The notes beneath the pieces were generated by a model, which did not search any database, was not told where the DNA came from, and saw nothing but the letters and a program-made list of their open reading frames with translations. A stretch of DNA of 64,000 nucleotides, from contig OX422202.1 in the NCBI GenBank assembly GCA_949130485.1, positions 5,194,216 to 5,258,215 on the forward strand. Direction: 5' to 3'. The stretch comes from Agelas oroides. Its lineage: Eukaryota > Porifera > Demospongiae > Agelasida > Agelasidae. Position numbers and translations under genes: made by a program. This document shows, piece by piece, positions 1 to 11,217 of this stretch. The stretch's first letter is position 1. Every line of letters starts with the position of its first letter.

Positions 1-69
1 AGTAACTGCAGCATAGAACAGGCTAGCCAAATCAGGTTCAGCAGTAGTAAATATTAGTCTGGTGTATGT
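1..69 (+). repeat. Edge of a dispersed repeat shared with the 17.8, 20.9 and 38.6 kb blocks
   Basis: The first ~69 bases match about 20892-20960, 38570-38635 and 17840-17905, including the shared stretch ATCAGGTTCAGCAGTAGTAA. It is the truncated end of the repeat that makes up the duplicated blocks further right, and it continues beyond the left edge of the window. Confidence 0.75.
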
Positions 70-1551
70 GTCGATGTAGCTACACTGTCCAAAGAGGAAT
101 ATGATACGACAGACAGTTTTAATTGGAAGTATCAACTAATACGAGAAAAAAAAGTTGAAATCATGACTTGTCATATTTGTGTTCCTGCATGGTATTGTAA
201 AAAGAGAGCAAATGTAACTTTAAACAGTTCTAGCTACTAGAAAAACAAAGGACATGTTGTTGTGTCCTTTGGCATAGTTTGGAATGTGATTGCAAGTATA
301 CCAAATATTAAGTTAATGGAAATCTTAATGAATTTACTTGAAATTCTAACTGTTGTCATAGCATCACAAACTTTGAATCTTAGCATGCATGATTATAGAT
401 CAAAATGTCAGTGTTTCTGTACTTGGTGATTAACTAGTGCTTTCTGTACACATTACTCTGTTACAGTTCATGCCAGGACACAGCCTAGCTTCGTGGAGTG
501 GAAATGACAGAGATATCCACTCCTAACTCTTTACCAACCATGATCCACATGAACAATACACAAATCAGTTGATTTGCTGACATATTTAAGGCAAAACTCC
601 AATTCATCATATCTGCTTGATAATGTTACAGACCACCCTGTTAATCAGACCAGTCAGTTTTGTTTTGTTTTTATCAAGGCTTGCATGTACACACATTACA
701 ATTTTGCAATCAATATCTGAAAAGTGCTTTTTAGTATGCATATTGCTTGTAGTTTTCACAATTCTGCAAGCTATGTACACTACGGTATTATGGGGTGGGC
801 CTGAGCTTGTAGTCCATGGAAAATGTTGTCTGTACATCATTCTGATGAGATGTCGAATTGGTCAGCTGGGAGAACTGTTAGTCCAAGTCGTACCCATTTT
901 TTGGCAACCAAGTAGATCTATACAAAGGTCTATTGAGAACACTTGTGCTGTGTGATGCTAGTACTGTTATAGGTAGGCTATTAGTGCAGCATTCACAGAT
1001 TCTTTAACCACAGTACCTTCTGAAGTTTATACTCTAGCACTATTCCTACAGATGTACTATTAACTAGCTAATAGTAACTAATAGTATGTTAACTTTGTTA
1101 TAAGACTTCTTGAAAAAGATTTAGCCTCAACGGAGGAGCCAGACAACAGTTTATCTATACTGGATAGCAAGGCAAGCCTTGACCTAAAATTGTGCGCAAA
1201 TTTATAATAAGGAGCTCATGATTATACTAGGAAGTTGGCTATCACTGGGAGCAAGCATGAACAAGCTGCTTGCAGATGTACGTATGTATGTATGTGTACA
1301 TGTGGGGTGAAATAAGTAAGCCCCAATCAAATCTCGTAACTTAAACTGTTTACTGTGTATAATCTGAAGCCACACTGAGCAATTGCTCAGCAATACCACT
1401 CATTTTAATGAAATAGTACAAACTTACAGTTTGGGACTTTAGCAGTAACAAGCATGCAATAATTCATAGCTATATGCACCAGTCATTGACAAGTGCATGT
1501 CCTGGAATTAAACACTCATTTATAGTGAGTAAAATATTTCCTGCTTCACTG
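70..1551. other. Gene-free stretch left of receptor 1
   Basis: No open frame here resembles a known protein. The longest ones (about 617-955 + and 607-840 -) lie antisense to each other and look like chance. It probably contains the 3' flank of the minus-strand receptor that ends at 1552. Confidence 0.5.
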
Positions 1552-3723
1552 TTAGTGCTGTTTGTTATCAGGTCTGAAATGTCTCAGAAATGGTGGCCAA
1601 CATTTTGGAAGGAACAAAAACATTTGACAGAGGATGGCAGTAGAATTTTCTGCAGCAAATATGAGGTAAACTCGAATCTCACGATTAGTGATGATCAGTG
1701 GAAGTGGGATTAAAGTGTAGGTGATGAGAACATTCAAGTAGATAAATGCATTGACTTTCTTTGTGTCTTTGAAATGCTGTCGTCGGATCTTTCTTGTCAG
1801 AATTGCAAGGAATACTAAAATGATAGTAATAAACAAAATTTCACATTCATATATGACTGATCCAAAAACGTGTGGCAGGATACAGACTTGAATAACCTCA
1901 TAGAATGGAAATGAAGCTTCAGGTGTCACCAATATTTCATTGTTAATACTATCCCTACCATTAAACACTTGCAAGAGAGTGAGGAAGATCATATCAATCC
2001 CAACCATGACCACAACTCCAGCAAAAAGTACCCCATCAGACCATCGCTTCCCCAGTTTCCCAAAGTAGGTAAATATACGATAAACTCTGAGCATTCTCAT
2101 GAAGAGTGGGGCTAATATAAGATGGAGACCTAAACTCGAACACCACAGAGGTGCATTGCAGAAGAAGACTCCATCATGAATCACAGCTGGTGAAAGAGCT
2201 GAAACCATGGCACTGGCAAACAGAGAATAGCATCCTAAAAACATGATGAGACTGAGGTAAGGACTTGTTGCCTTAATCTCTGGTGCATTGCGATAGTAGA
2301 GAAATAGAATCAGCATGGCTGTAGTGAGAATGATGAGCACTGCTTCAATTGTGAGCAAAACTGCAGTAATAGCAGCAGATTGGAGATTGTAGATTCTTGG
2401 TACTTTATCATCTGGACTCCTTCCTATGGCTGTTTCATTGCACTGTCTGTCACTTATGACTGTGTACAGTTCAGCAGTTCCATTCCTGATAAGAAAGATG
2501 TTCACAGCAACTTCAGATTCACCGTTGTTGTCAAAGTTTACATCTCCAAGAGCACCAGTGAATGACACATCTGACAATTTATTCTTAGCCATCTCAATTA
2601 TTTTAATCTTATGCTCAGTTCCTTCTAGTGTTTGCAAAGAGACATTCAGTGCAATTGCAGTGGCCCACACAGAGTCATGTAAAGCATTGGAATAGGGATT
2701 TGGCTTCAAGGAGGTGTTATATTGGGAAGAAAACCAAACTAAACTTTGCAGGTAGTCATCATAGTACTCAGTGTATGTTTGTCCTGAAACAATCACTTTG
2801 TTTGAATCATTTATGCTGAGCTGATACTGTATAAGAAACACACCTTCAAGTGCACTTCTCATTGTATCATTGTCACAAGTGCTAGTGGCATGAAAGAAAT
2901 CCTCTACCTGGTGTTCATAAACTATCCATGTGTGTTTCAATTGTGGCCAACGAAGACTCTGCTTGTATGCCAAACACAATACTTCTGCTGCTTGTTCTAG
3001 GCCAACTGACAATATCACGATCCTTTCCCCACGTCCTTGTAATGTCCTCAGTAGAGATGGGGCACCTCGAAAAGGGTAGAAAGCTAGATTACCTCCCAGC
3101 ATAGTAACTAGTGCAGGATAAGAGTGTTCCATGCTGTTGTCACTAACCACTCCAACTCTTGTCCAATTAAACTGTTTCATCAAATTGCACACTGCCTCAG
3201 CATATACTGCAGAAGATGGAATGATGTGAAACAAGTGTGGGTACTGTACCCTGTCATGAATGGCTGGAGATGGTGAGCCCAAAATCTGCAGGAGGTTTGT
3301 CCCACTTCTTTCAGCAATCAGTGCTACAGCTTTTGCTAGTTTGGTACAGAAAGCCCCCACAACTCCAACGAGGTGCTGTTCTTCCTGAGTTATCTCATTG
3401 ACAAATTGAAAGAGGGCATCACCAGGGTAGCCATGATCACAAGTTCCAGTGTCCAGTTCAGTCAGCTCCAGGTTGTACCCATGTAGGATGGTGGGGTCCT
3501 GGTTGATTCTGTCCACCGCCACCTGTGCAGCTGGAAGGAGTTCAAGTCCCCTGTCCCATCTTGGGGTCCATGCACTGTCTTGATGAGTCTTGAGATTCAG
3601 CATCACTAAGAGTCGCAGTGTGGTTATATTTGTAGCACAAGCTAGGTGTGCTTGTGTAGACAAAAATACAATGAGAAAAACTAATGCGACATAAACTCTT
3701 GTCCAGTATACCATCTTCTTCAT
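1552..3723 (-). CDS. GABA-B-like metabotropic (class C) receptor 1, intronless
   Basis: A single uninterrupted 723-residue frame with an ATG at 3723. An N-terminal hydrophobic signal peptide (about residues 5-30) is followed by a periplasmic-binding-type extracellular domain (about 30-440). This holds GSPSPAIHDR and YPHLFHIIPSSAVY, close to the mammalian GABA-B stretch GSSSPAL...FPTFFRTHPSA. A seven-helix class C bundle follows (about 455-705), with PEIKATSPYLSLIMFLGC at the TM1-TM2 loop and RVYRIFTYFGKLGKRW at the second cytoplasmic loop. The C-tail is very short, with no coiled coil or ER-retention RXR motif, unlike vertebrate GABBR1/2. Expected role: G-protein-coupled receptor at the plasma membrane. 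The ligand cannot be read from the sequence. It is closely related to the receptors at 50260-52509 and 56872-59112. Confidence 0.9.
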   Translation of the reverse strand: MKKMVYWTRVYVALVFLIVFLSTQAHLACATNITTLRLLVMLNLKTHQDSAWTPRWDRGLELLPAAQVAVDRINQDPTILHGYNLELTELDTGTCDHGYPGDALFQFVNEITQEEQHLVGVVGAFCTKLAKAVALIAERSGTNLLQILGSPSPAIHDRVQYPHLFHIIPSSAVYAEAVCNLMKQFNWTRVGVVSDNSMEHSYPALVTMLGGNLAFYPFRGAPSLLRTLQGRGERIVILSVGLEQAAEVLCLAYKQSLRWPQLKHTWIVYEHQVEDFFHATSTCDNDTMRSALEGVFLIQYQLSINDSNKVIVSGQTYTEYYDDYLQSLVWFSSQYNTSLKPNPYSNALHDSVWATAIALNVSLQTLEGTEHKIKIIEMAKNKLSDVSFTGALGDVNFDNNGESEVAVNIFLIRNGTAELYTVISDRQCNETAIGRSPDDKVPRIYNLQSAAITAVLLTIEAVLIILTTAMLILFLYYRNAPEIKATSPYLSLIMFLGCYSLFASAMVSALSPAVIHDGVFFCNAPLWCSSLGLHLILAPLFMRMLRVYRIFTYFGKLGKRWSDGVLFAGVVVMVGIDMIFLTLLQVFNGRDSINNEILVTPEASFPFYEVIQVCILPHVFGSVIYECEILFITIILVFLAILTRKIRRQHFKDTKKVNAFIYLNVLITYTLIPLPLIITNREIRVYLIFAAENSTAILCQMFLFLPKCWPPFLRHFRPDNKQH

Positions 3724-5560
3724 CTGCTATCTAGTTATCATTCACAAAAGTACAACTTTTGTATATAACTTGAAACTAAAAACTAACAATAGAAAGCCTG
3801 ATGCCATATGTGGTTGTTTAAGACCATGTAAACAACTTGAGGGGAAGCCCAGATATCCTACAACCACAATGTACTGACTAACATCTGTGAGGAAGTCGCT
3901 ATATACAACAGCATTTCAAAGGTTGCAGTAAACATGTTTTATGCACTTTATGTCCAATTTTATACTTTTCACATATGCTGACATTTTCTTTTGATTGGCT
4001 TCACTCTGCTTCTGTTTGTTCTCCTCAGCTGTGATAAAATTCACCTCAGCAGTTGCTTGTCCTCTCAGACATTAATTTCATTAGTTCATAGATGTTTGGG
4101 TGGGCTATTCAAATATTGGCTAGCATAAAACTAGGCATGGGGGGTTGTGGGAGTATAAACACACATAATTATAAAGCTTGTGTAGTCTGTTTTCATTGAC
4201 ACACCCTAAACAGTCAGTTCCTGTATGTTGGGTCTTGTTTGGTCGTTAGTCTTCAGGTGAAGTGATAGTGAGGCTTTTCTGGAGACAGACTTTCAGAATG
4301 AAGCTTAAGTCTATATGTGTGTTATTGGAAGATCCCCATGGTACTTCATGCGGGCGGTGTGTGTAGTCTCTGTGTAGTCTGCTTCCATTGACCCACCCTG
4401 GAAGTTGCCATATAGTTTGACAAAGTAAACAGTTGTGAGACTTCTCTGAAGACAGATTTCAGGCCTCCTAACTTTGATGAAGCCTGAAATCTATATATAC
4501 AATGTCAACACAAAAAATTTTAAATAGGTATCTACCATAAGAGGTCATTAGCTAATTGGAAGATAGGAGCATCTGCTCATGAACAACTGACTGATAGCAA
4601 TGGGCCAAACAATGAACTGCTTAGAGATTTATATATGTGTTGTTCTATTACAAGTCTTGGTAGCATGCAAAAGTAAACTTACAAATTCAGTTGTTGCTCT
4701 TTGTACATATATATCCTCATTGTGTGTAGCTATACACACAATGAGGATAATTATTGCCATGAGGCTGTAGAAGCCATGAGGCAGAAGCTTTCTTCCAAGG
4801 CTTTTAAAGTCTTATATCCATGAAACTAAGGGTACGCACTGTGCATGTGCGCAGCAATCTCTACTCTGTGCACCCCACTTCTTCAATCTCTGGATCTGCC
4901 CATGAGTTACAATATCCTCATTGTGTGTATAGCTACACACAATGAGGATATTGTACTCCTACCCAAGGATATATATATATGGCAAAGTCCATGCATAATT
5001 CATAGTACAGATCAGGGGTAGCTTGCTGTTCCCATAACACATCCCTCAGATTCATATAGATGTAAGACTTCAAAAGCTTCTGCCTCATGGCTTCTAATGT
5101 CCTAAAGCCTTAAGGCTTCTAAACAGGTTTCTAAACTACACAAAGAAGTGATGAAGGCCTGTATGCAAGGCATTACAATAAATCAGATTGAAACTGCTGC
5201 AAAGTGTTGAAAAAATGCTGGATCCAGAGCAAAATCACTGCACTAAACATGAATGACATTTTCTAGTTAAGATAAAGTGGCATCCTTCAGCCGTTTGTGC
5301 AACATAATATGGGTATCTGTGCTACATTATAGACGTCATTGTGTCTATGAAGGTACACTGATTTTCCTGATGAAACACACTTATCACCAGAGTGGACGGT
5401 GGGGCAGCTAACCATCCATGAACAGGGATGACAAAGATCACAGACCTGAGTTATGATCAGACGGTCACACAAAAAAGTGAGGAGAGCCTGTACACAAGGC
5501 ATTACAAAAAACAACAAAAAAAAACAACAGATGCCAGTTACAGAGCATAGGAGCAATCTC
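3724..5560. other. Gene-free stretch with inverted and direct repeats
   Basis: No gene was recognised. It holds a diverged direct duplication (about 4175-4310 versus 4362-4490, both with TGTGTAGTCTG and an ATTGAC.CACCCT core). It also holds the nested inverted-repeat element listed separately at 4712-5130. Confidence 0.5.
4712..5130. repeat. Nested inverted-repeat element with two mirror hairpins
   Basis: Two hairpins, 4712-4749 and 4913-4950, each have 17-bp perfect arms beginning TATCCTCATTGTGTGTA around a 4-base loop. The second is the exact reverse complement of the first. Further inverted copies of GCCATGAGGCAGAAGCTT lie outside (about 4773-4795) and at about 5072-5096. The arrangement resembles a small non-autonomous inverted-repeat transposon, possibly one inside another. 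No coding capacity is visible. Confidence 0.6.
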
Positions 5561-5650
5561 ACATCAATATGTCACTTGTGGAGATCGATGCGCACTCTAC
5601 AAGGCACATCAATATGTCACTTGTGGAGATCGATGCGCACTCTACAAGGC
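5561..5650 (+). repeat. Perfect 45-bp tandem duplication
   Basis: Two identical 45-bp units, 5561-5605 and 5606-5650, each start ACATCAATATGTCACTTGTG. The unit length is a multiple of three and keeps a plus-strand frame open, but the surrounding frame has no recognisable product. Confidence 0.9.
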
Positions 5651-6569
5651 AATTGGGTGTGCACTGTTTATCATTGCTTGGGTATGTTCATGCTGCATGA
5701 TGGAAACGGGGACATAATGCAGAAAGACAAAGATCATCATTCTATCCATCACATTGGACATGATATTTGGAGTGGAGTGTTTACCTTGGTCTATATCCAT
5801 GGCCAATTGTACTTGGATTGTACTCTCCTTGTGTGGGAGTTCATAGATGGTTGCATTCATTACTTCAACCAGGGTTCTTTTAAGAGCAAAATTATCAGAA
5901 AGAGGATGCTGAACACATTATGGTTTACTGATTTGGGCTTGTGTATTCTTTTTGTCCTCTATGGACTGGGAGAACCGTTTGGACTTGCAAATTCAGAAAC
6001 TGTACAAAGCAGGGTCTGCACCTTGTAGTATTGAGTGCTATGTGGATGGTTGTATTTATACTGTGTCCTTGGTGTGGGTTGAGCCGACAGATAAAGTACT
6101 ATGGGTGTGCCACTCAATGTGTGCAGCATGCCTCATCCCCCCTCCTCGTCACTGCTGCTTGGTGTACAGTAATTAGGAAACCTTTGCTATTGTGCCAAGA
6201 TTTTATCACACCTACAGATTGATTTGTCATCATGAAAAGCATGTGGCTAGTGCTTGATGGTATCATGACTATAGTTGGACAACGTTGCTGCAAAGAGAAG
6301 GCTTAAACATGAAAATTAAAAATGGCATCTCACCATCGAACATAGGGTTTTTTACACACAGATGCACTTAATTGTCTGCCTGTAGCTACCCTGGAGGAAG
6401 CCTTGATATATTACTATTTGGACAACCATGCAGTAGCCCGGGTCAATGCAGTATTGTGCCCAGTCAATTCAATCCACAGTGAACTAAGGTCAGAGTGCAC
6501 TCAGTGTAGCCACTGTGGCTGTAACGTCAGCCTCAGACAACATAACGCTCCTAGTAGCACCCTTGCCAG
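5651..6569. other. Gene-free stretch, no recognised product
   Basis: Plus-strand frames are open in patches (5453-6028 and 5941-6222) but change frame, contain no motif I recognise and lack an obvious start. They may be an eroded gene or chance. I make no functional call. Confidence 0.4.
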
Positions 6570-7600
6570 GGCCGGCGGCAATGGTACGGCTGGTGTCAAG
6601 TGAATATAGGCATCCCCAAAAATACGCATCCCGGATGCCTATTTTCACGTAAAAATAAGCATCCCGATGCCTATATTTACGTGAATATAGGCATCCGGGT
6701 GCCCATTTTCACAGTAAATATGGGCATCCCGCTGTGAAAATAGGCACCCCATGCAAACATTGAAATTTTGCCCATTCTAACAATGAGTGTAGGCGTCCCT
6801 ATGTAAAAGAAGGTATCCCATGCAAATACTGGGATTTTGCCTGTGAGTACAGGTATCCCTATGTAAAAATAAGTATCTTATGCATTCAGTAAAACTTTAC
6901 ACGTAAATGTAGGCATCTGGGTACAGTCTTGACTTACATGAAAATAAGCTTCCTAACTAATGTATATTCAGTACACAAACCGCGCTGCTAGATGACTTCA
7001 AAACATCCTGGCATGTGTACAAAAATGAAGTGAAATGTTAGCTGCATGCATGTTGAACAATACCAACTGTATGTCAGGTACATTAGATCAGAAGGTAGAT
7101 TGATGCACTTAAAAATACTTGCTATGATTCTCTTCCTTTGCTCTGTGAGCTTATCCTAGTTCCACTACTAGTCTTGAAACTGATGCAGCCTCTTTGTACT
7201 GCTGATTGTGAAAGTAGTTGTAAATGGCAACTGTGAACGAGAATCTTCTATCAGCACCTTGCTCGATGGTCAGAGTGCAACTTTTACTAATCCCTCGATC
7301 TTCAATTTCTAGCACGAACCTTCCATCTGTCTGGGTATATGATCTATACTATCTGAATTGGGCACTTATACTTGTCCATTCTGCACCTGACATGTCGACT
7401 GTATCCGCCTATATCCGCCAGTATCGTACGCACCGTCCATCATCAGCCATTTGCGTGCTAAAGGGGGTTCCTATAATCACGACGGGGTCCCTAAAATCAT
7501 GTAAAAATGGGAACCACGGGATGCCCATATTTACGGGGTGTGTATATTTTCATGACAGGCCGGTGCGGCCATGGCCGTACCGGTTTTTGAGGGAGATAAA
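6570..7600. mobile_element. Large degenerate inverted-repeat element
   Basis: The ends are related in inverted orientation. The left end has GGTACGGCTGGTGTC followed by GAATATAGGCATCCC. The right end has GGGATGCCCATATTTACG followed by a complement of the GC-rich terminus near CGGCCATGGCCGTACCGG. Between them the motif 'ATAGGCATCCC / GGGATGCCTAT' recurs in both orientations, especially at 6600-6870. No transposase frame is visible, so this looks like an old non-autonomous element. Confidence 0.5.
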
Positions 7601-7959
7601 TGGCGTCACTTGGATTCTAACTTACGCATGCAATCTGATTGGCTCCTCAAAATTTTGAGAGGTAATGGTCGACGGAAAATACACGGAAACGCTACCAGGC
7701 CCCTTTCCCGATTTTTTGGGCGGGGCCTGGGGACGAGGCTGGGCGTCGTGCGTAGCGGTCATTTCTGGCAGCTCGGTTCAATCGCTTCTCTACTGGCTCA
7801 GATTCGCCTTGTCCGCCTTTGAGAATCCGTCGGGATAAGTTCCTCGTAATTAAATAGGTAGCCCTCCACCACACTCAGCTCTGTCTGAAACTCTTCCATA
7901 CTCGGAAAATGACACCTCATCACTGCCCGTCTGTTTTGTAGCGGCCGCATCATCCACGT

Positions 7960-8060
7960 TCGGTACGGCCGTACGGGAGTCATTCCCGCCAGGGGGGAGT
8001 CACTTCCGCCTTAGGCGTCAATGACCGGGGAGTCACTCACGCCGGGGAGTCATTCACGCC
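7960..8060 (+). repeat. Short GGGGAGTCA(C/T)TC(A/C)CGCC direct repeats
   Basis: Three or four imperfect copies of a roughly 17-bp unit (GGGGAGTCATTCACGCC type) lie side by side in a locally GC-rich stretch, just after a CGGCCGTACGG palindrome. Function is unknown. Confidence 0.6.
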
Positions 8061-8311
8061 TCTGACAACGTGTTCAGATGAAAGATGAACTTCGGACGGC
8101 AACAGCCAAAGTCAGGTATATAGTATAACGCAAAACATGGGAGATGTGCATGTTTCCAGGAGAAGTATTATAAGGTATGTATTGCTAGAGCTGCTGTAAA
8201 TGAAAGTGTATGTGTCATAATACACACTAAGCACATGTAGTTTGCAAGTACAGCGGTTTCTACTTCCATTTAGACCATAGCTGAAGTCATTTTGTAATCT
8301 AGTCAGTTGCT

Positions 8312-8430
8312 AGTCATGTAACCCACCTAGACACGAGGTATACTTGATGGTTAAAACACTACCTGGTCGGCCTTGCCAGCTAGTGTTTTAACCATCAAGT
8401 GCTTCGTATCTAGGTGGATTATATGACTTA
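8312..8430. repeat. Long palindrome (~118 bp), MITE-like
   Basis: Arms of about 50 bases run inward from TAGTCATGTAACCCACCTAG to AAAACACTA and back out through TAGTGTTTTAACCATCAAG to CTAGGTGGATTATATGACT. Mismatches are few and the loop is short and GC-rich. It would fold into a long hairpin. The structure suits a foldback or MITE element. Confidence 0.7.
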
Positions 8431-9111
8431 GAACACTAGCCACTATTATTAAATTTTTTATTTTCAACTTTCACATTTCAAATTTGCTTGTTATAGTCAT
8501 TTACAACAAAAATGCATATAGTACACATACAAGTTTACTTAGAGTTAATGGTAGCATTTTGGCTGGTGTCTTCTTAACATCCTCCTTTTGTGTTGTGCCC
8601 GAGTCTTCATATTCCTCCAACGCAGCAATTAGCAGCCTATTGGTAGTTTGGTGCAGCTATAGTAGCACCGAGTCAATGGTGGCTTCATTCAAAAACTTCC
8701 ACACTAAAGGAGGCGGCCGCAGAAACTGGCAGTTGTTCAGCTCTCGCTCACTTCATGTGGACTACTATTGGGTTCACCAAAAACTCTCTGCAGACTTCGT
8801 GCCCACAGAGCTCACATACATGTAGTATTGAGTCGTAAGACACCAAATACAGCAACAGTTTTACAGTGAGTATCTATCGGTTTGACACCACAGCGTTGGG
8901 ATCTATGGATTTATAAGCCTGTGTGCACTTGGTTTTTATGAGGCTTTGCTTGGGGTTCTAAACCCCCCAGATAAAGAAGTTTGATGTTTGGATTGACAAT
9001 TTTTTATTTCCACTTGATCAATTTCTACCTGCATGCTAAGCAGTGGCAAGATTTTGCTTCAGAATCCGTTCTGCAGCTGCTAGTCCGAGTGACAAAAATT
9101 ATGAAACAGTA
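8431..9111. other. Gene-free stretch before the 23-bp satellite
   Basis: An open plus-strand frame at 8484-8825 has no recognisable motif. No other structure is visible. Confidence 0.4.
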
Positions 9112-10720
9112 CAACACTATGAAAACTAACAGTGCAACACTATGAAAACTAACAGTGCAACACTATGAAAACTAACAGTGCAACACTATGAAAACTAACA
9201 GTGCAACACTATGAAAACTAACAGTGCAACACTATGAAAACTAACAGTGCAACACTATGAAAACTAACAGTGCAACACTATGAAAACTAACAGTGCAACA
9301 CTATGAAAACTAACAGTGCAACACTATGAAAACTAACAGTGCAACACTATGAAAACTAACAGTGCAACACTATGAAAACTAACAGTGCAACACTATGAAA
9401 ACTAACAGTGCAACACTATGAAAACTAACAGTGCAACACTATGAAAACTAACAGTGCAACACTATGAAAACTAACAGTGCAACACTATGAAAACTAACAG
9501 TGCAACACTATGAAAACTAACAGTGCAACACTATGAAAACTAACAGTGCAACACTATGAAAACTAACAGTGCAACACTATGAAAACTAACAGTGCAACAC
9601 TATGAAAACTAACAGTGCAACACTATGAAAACTAACAGTGCAACACTATGAAAACTAACAGTGCAACACTATGAAAACTAACAGTGCAACACTATGAAAA
9701 CTAACAGTGCAACACTATGAAAACTAACAGTGCAACACTATGAAAACTAACAGTGCAACACTATGAAAACTAACAGTGCAACACTATGAAAACTAACAGT
9801 GCAACACTATGAAAACTAACAGTGCAACACTATGAAAACTAACAGTGCAACACTATGAAAACTAACAGTGCAACACTATGAAAACTAACAGTGCAACACT
9901 ATGAAAACTAACAGTGCAACACTATGAAAACTAACAGTGCAACACTATGAAAACTAACAGTGCAACACTATGAAAACTAACAGTGCAACACTATGAAAAC
10001 TAACAGTGCAACACTATGAAAACTAACAGTGCAACACTATGAAAACTAACAGTGCAACACTATGAAAACTAACAGTACAACACTATGAAAACTAACAGTG
10101 CAACACTATGAAAACTAACAGTGCAACACTATGAAAACTAACAGTGCAACACTATGAAAACTAACAGTGCAACACTATGAAAACTAACAGTGCAACACTA
10201 TGAAAACTAACAGTGCAACACTATGAAAACTAACAGTGCAACACTATGAAAACTAACAGTGCAACACTATGAAAACTAACAGTGCAACACTATGAAAACT
10301 AACAGTGCAACACTATGAAAACTAACAGTGCAACACTATGAAAACTAACAGTGCAACACTATGAAAACTAACAGTGCAACACTATGAAAACTAACAGTGC
10401 AACACTATGAAAACTAACAGTGCACCACTATGAAAACTAACAGTGCACCACTATGAAAACTAACAGTGCAACACTATGAAAACTAACAGTGCAACACTAT
10501 GAAAACTAACAGTGCAACACTATGAAAACTAACAGTGCAACACTATGAAAACTAACAGTGCAACACTATGAAAACTAACAGTGCAACACTATGAAAACTA
10601 ACAGTGCAACACTATGAAAACTAACAGTGCAACACTATGAAAACTAACAGTGCAACACTATGAAAACTAACAGTGCAACACTATGAAAACTAACAGTGCA
10701 ACACTATGAAAACTAACAGT
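9112..10720 (+). repeat. 23-bp satellite, about 70 near-identical copies
   Basis: The unit begins CAACACTATGAAAACTAAC and is 23 bp long. 1609 bp divided by 23 gives about 70 units. Nearly every unit is identical. The few variants seen are one TAC for TGC near 10075 and two CACCAC for CAACAC near 10423 and 10446. Such homogeneity implies recent amplification or ongoing unequal exchange. The unit length does not support a coding frame. Confidence 0.97.
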
Positions 10721-11217
10721 ATAACAGCTCATTGATGATAACCCGCGAATAAGTTCTGCCTCTTCCTGTCTTTCTAGCTGACGATGTCAGTCAAAAGGTG
10801 TGGCCTAGCCTCATTAGCACTTATCATGGAGGGGCCTACCCTCAAATCTCGTTAAGCTTCTTAGCTTCGCGCGGAAAGCTTGTCATAAGCATATATATAT
10901 GGTCGCCGCGACGACCGGAGGTTTAATGTGACCATATATATATGGTCGCCGCGTTCAGAGGGTTAAACGCACTTTCAGTTCTAGTGACAAAGCACAATAC
11001 TAACAGTTGCTGTAATGCTACCAGAAAAAGTATATTATACAAAACTGAAAGCATAAGCTTCAGAGCTAAGCAAAAGTGAAAACAATTGTCTTAACACACC
11101 AGTAACCTCAGTGACAACTGGGTACCAAAATTAACAAAGTGAACATACTATTAGGTACTATTAATTCACTGCTAGTACATCTGTAGAAATAATGCTAGAA
11201 ACACAGGAGTATAAACT
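10721..11217. other. Spacer with a repeated AT/GC motif
   Basis: ATATATATATGGTCGCCGCG occurs twice (about 10893-10920 and 10932-10955), with related inverted pieces between the copies. No gene was seen. The right part is the presumed 3' flank of the minus-strand membrane protein gene. Confidence 0.5.

Noticed and set aside
9112-10720. CRISPR-like array
   Set aside because: Units are head-to-tail with no spacers and the genome is animal. It is a plain satellite.
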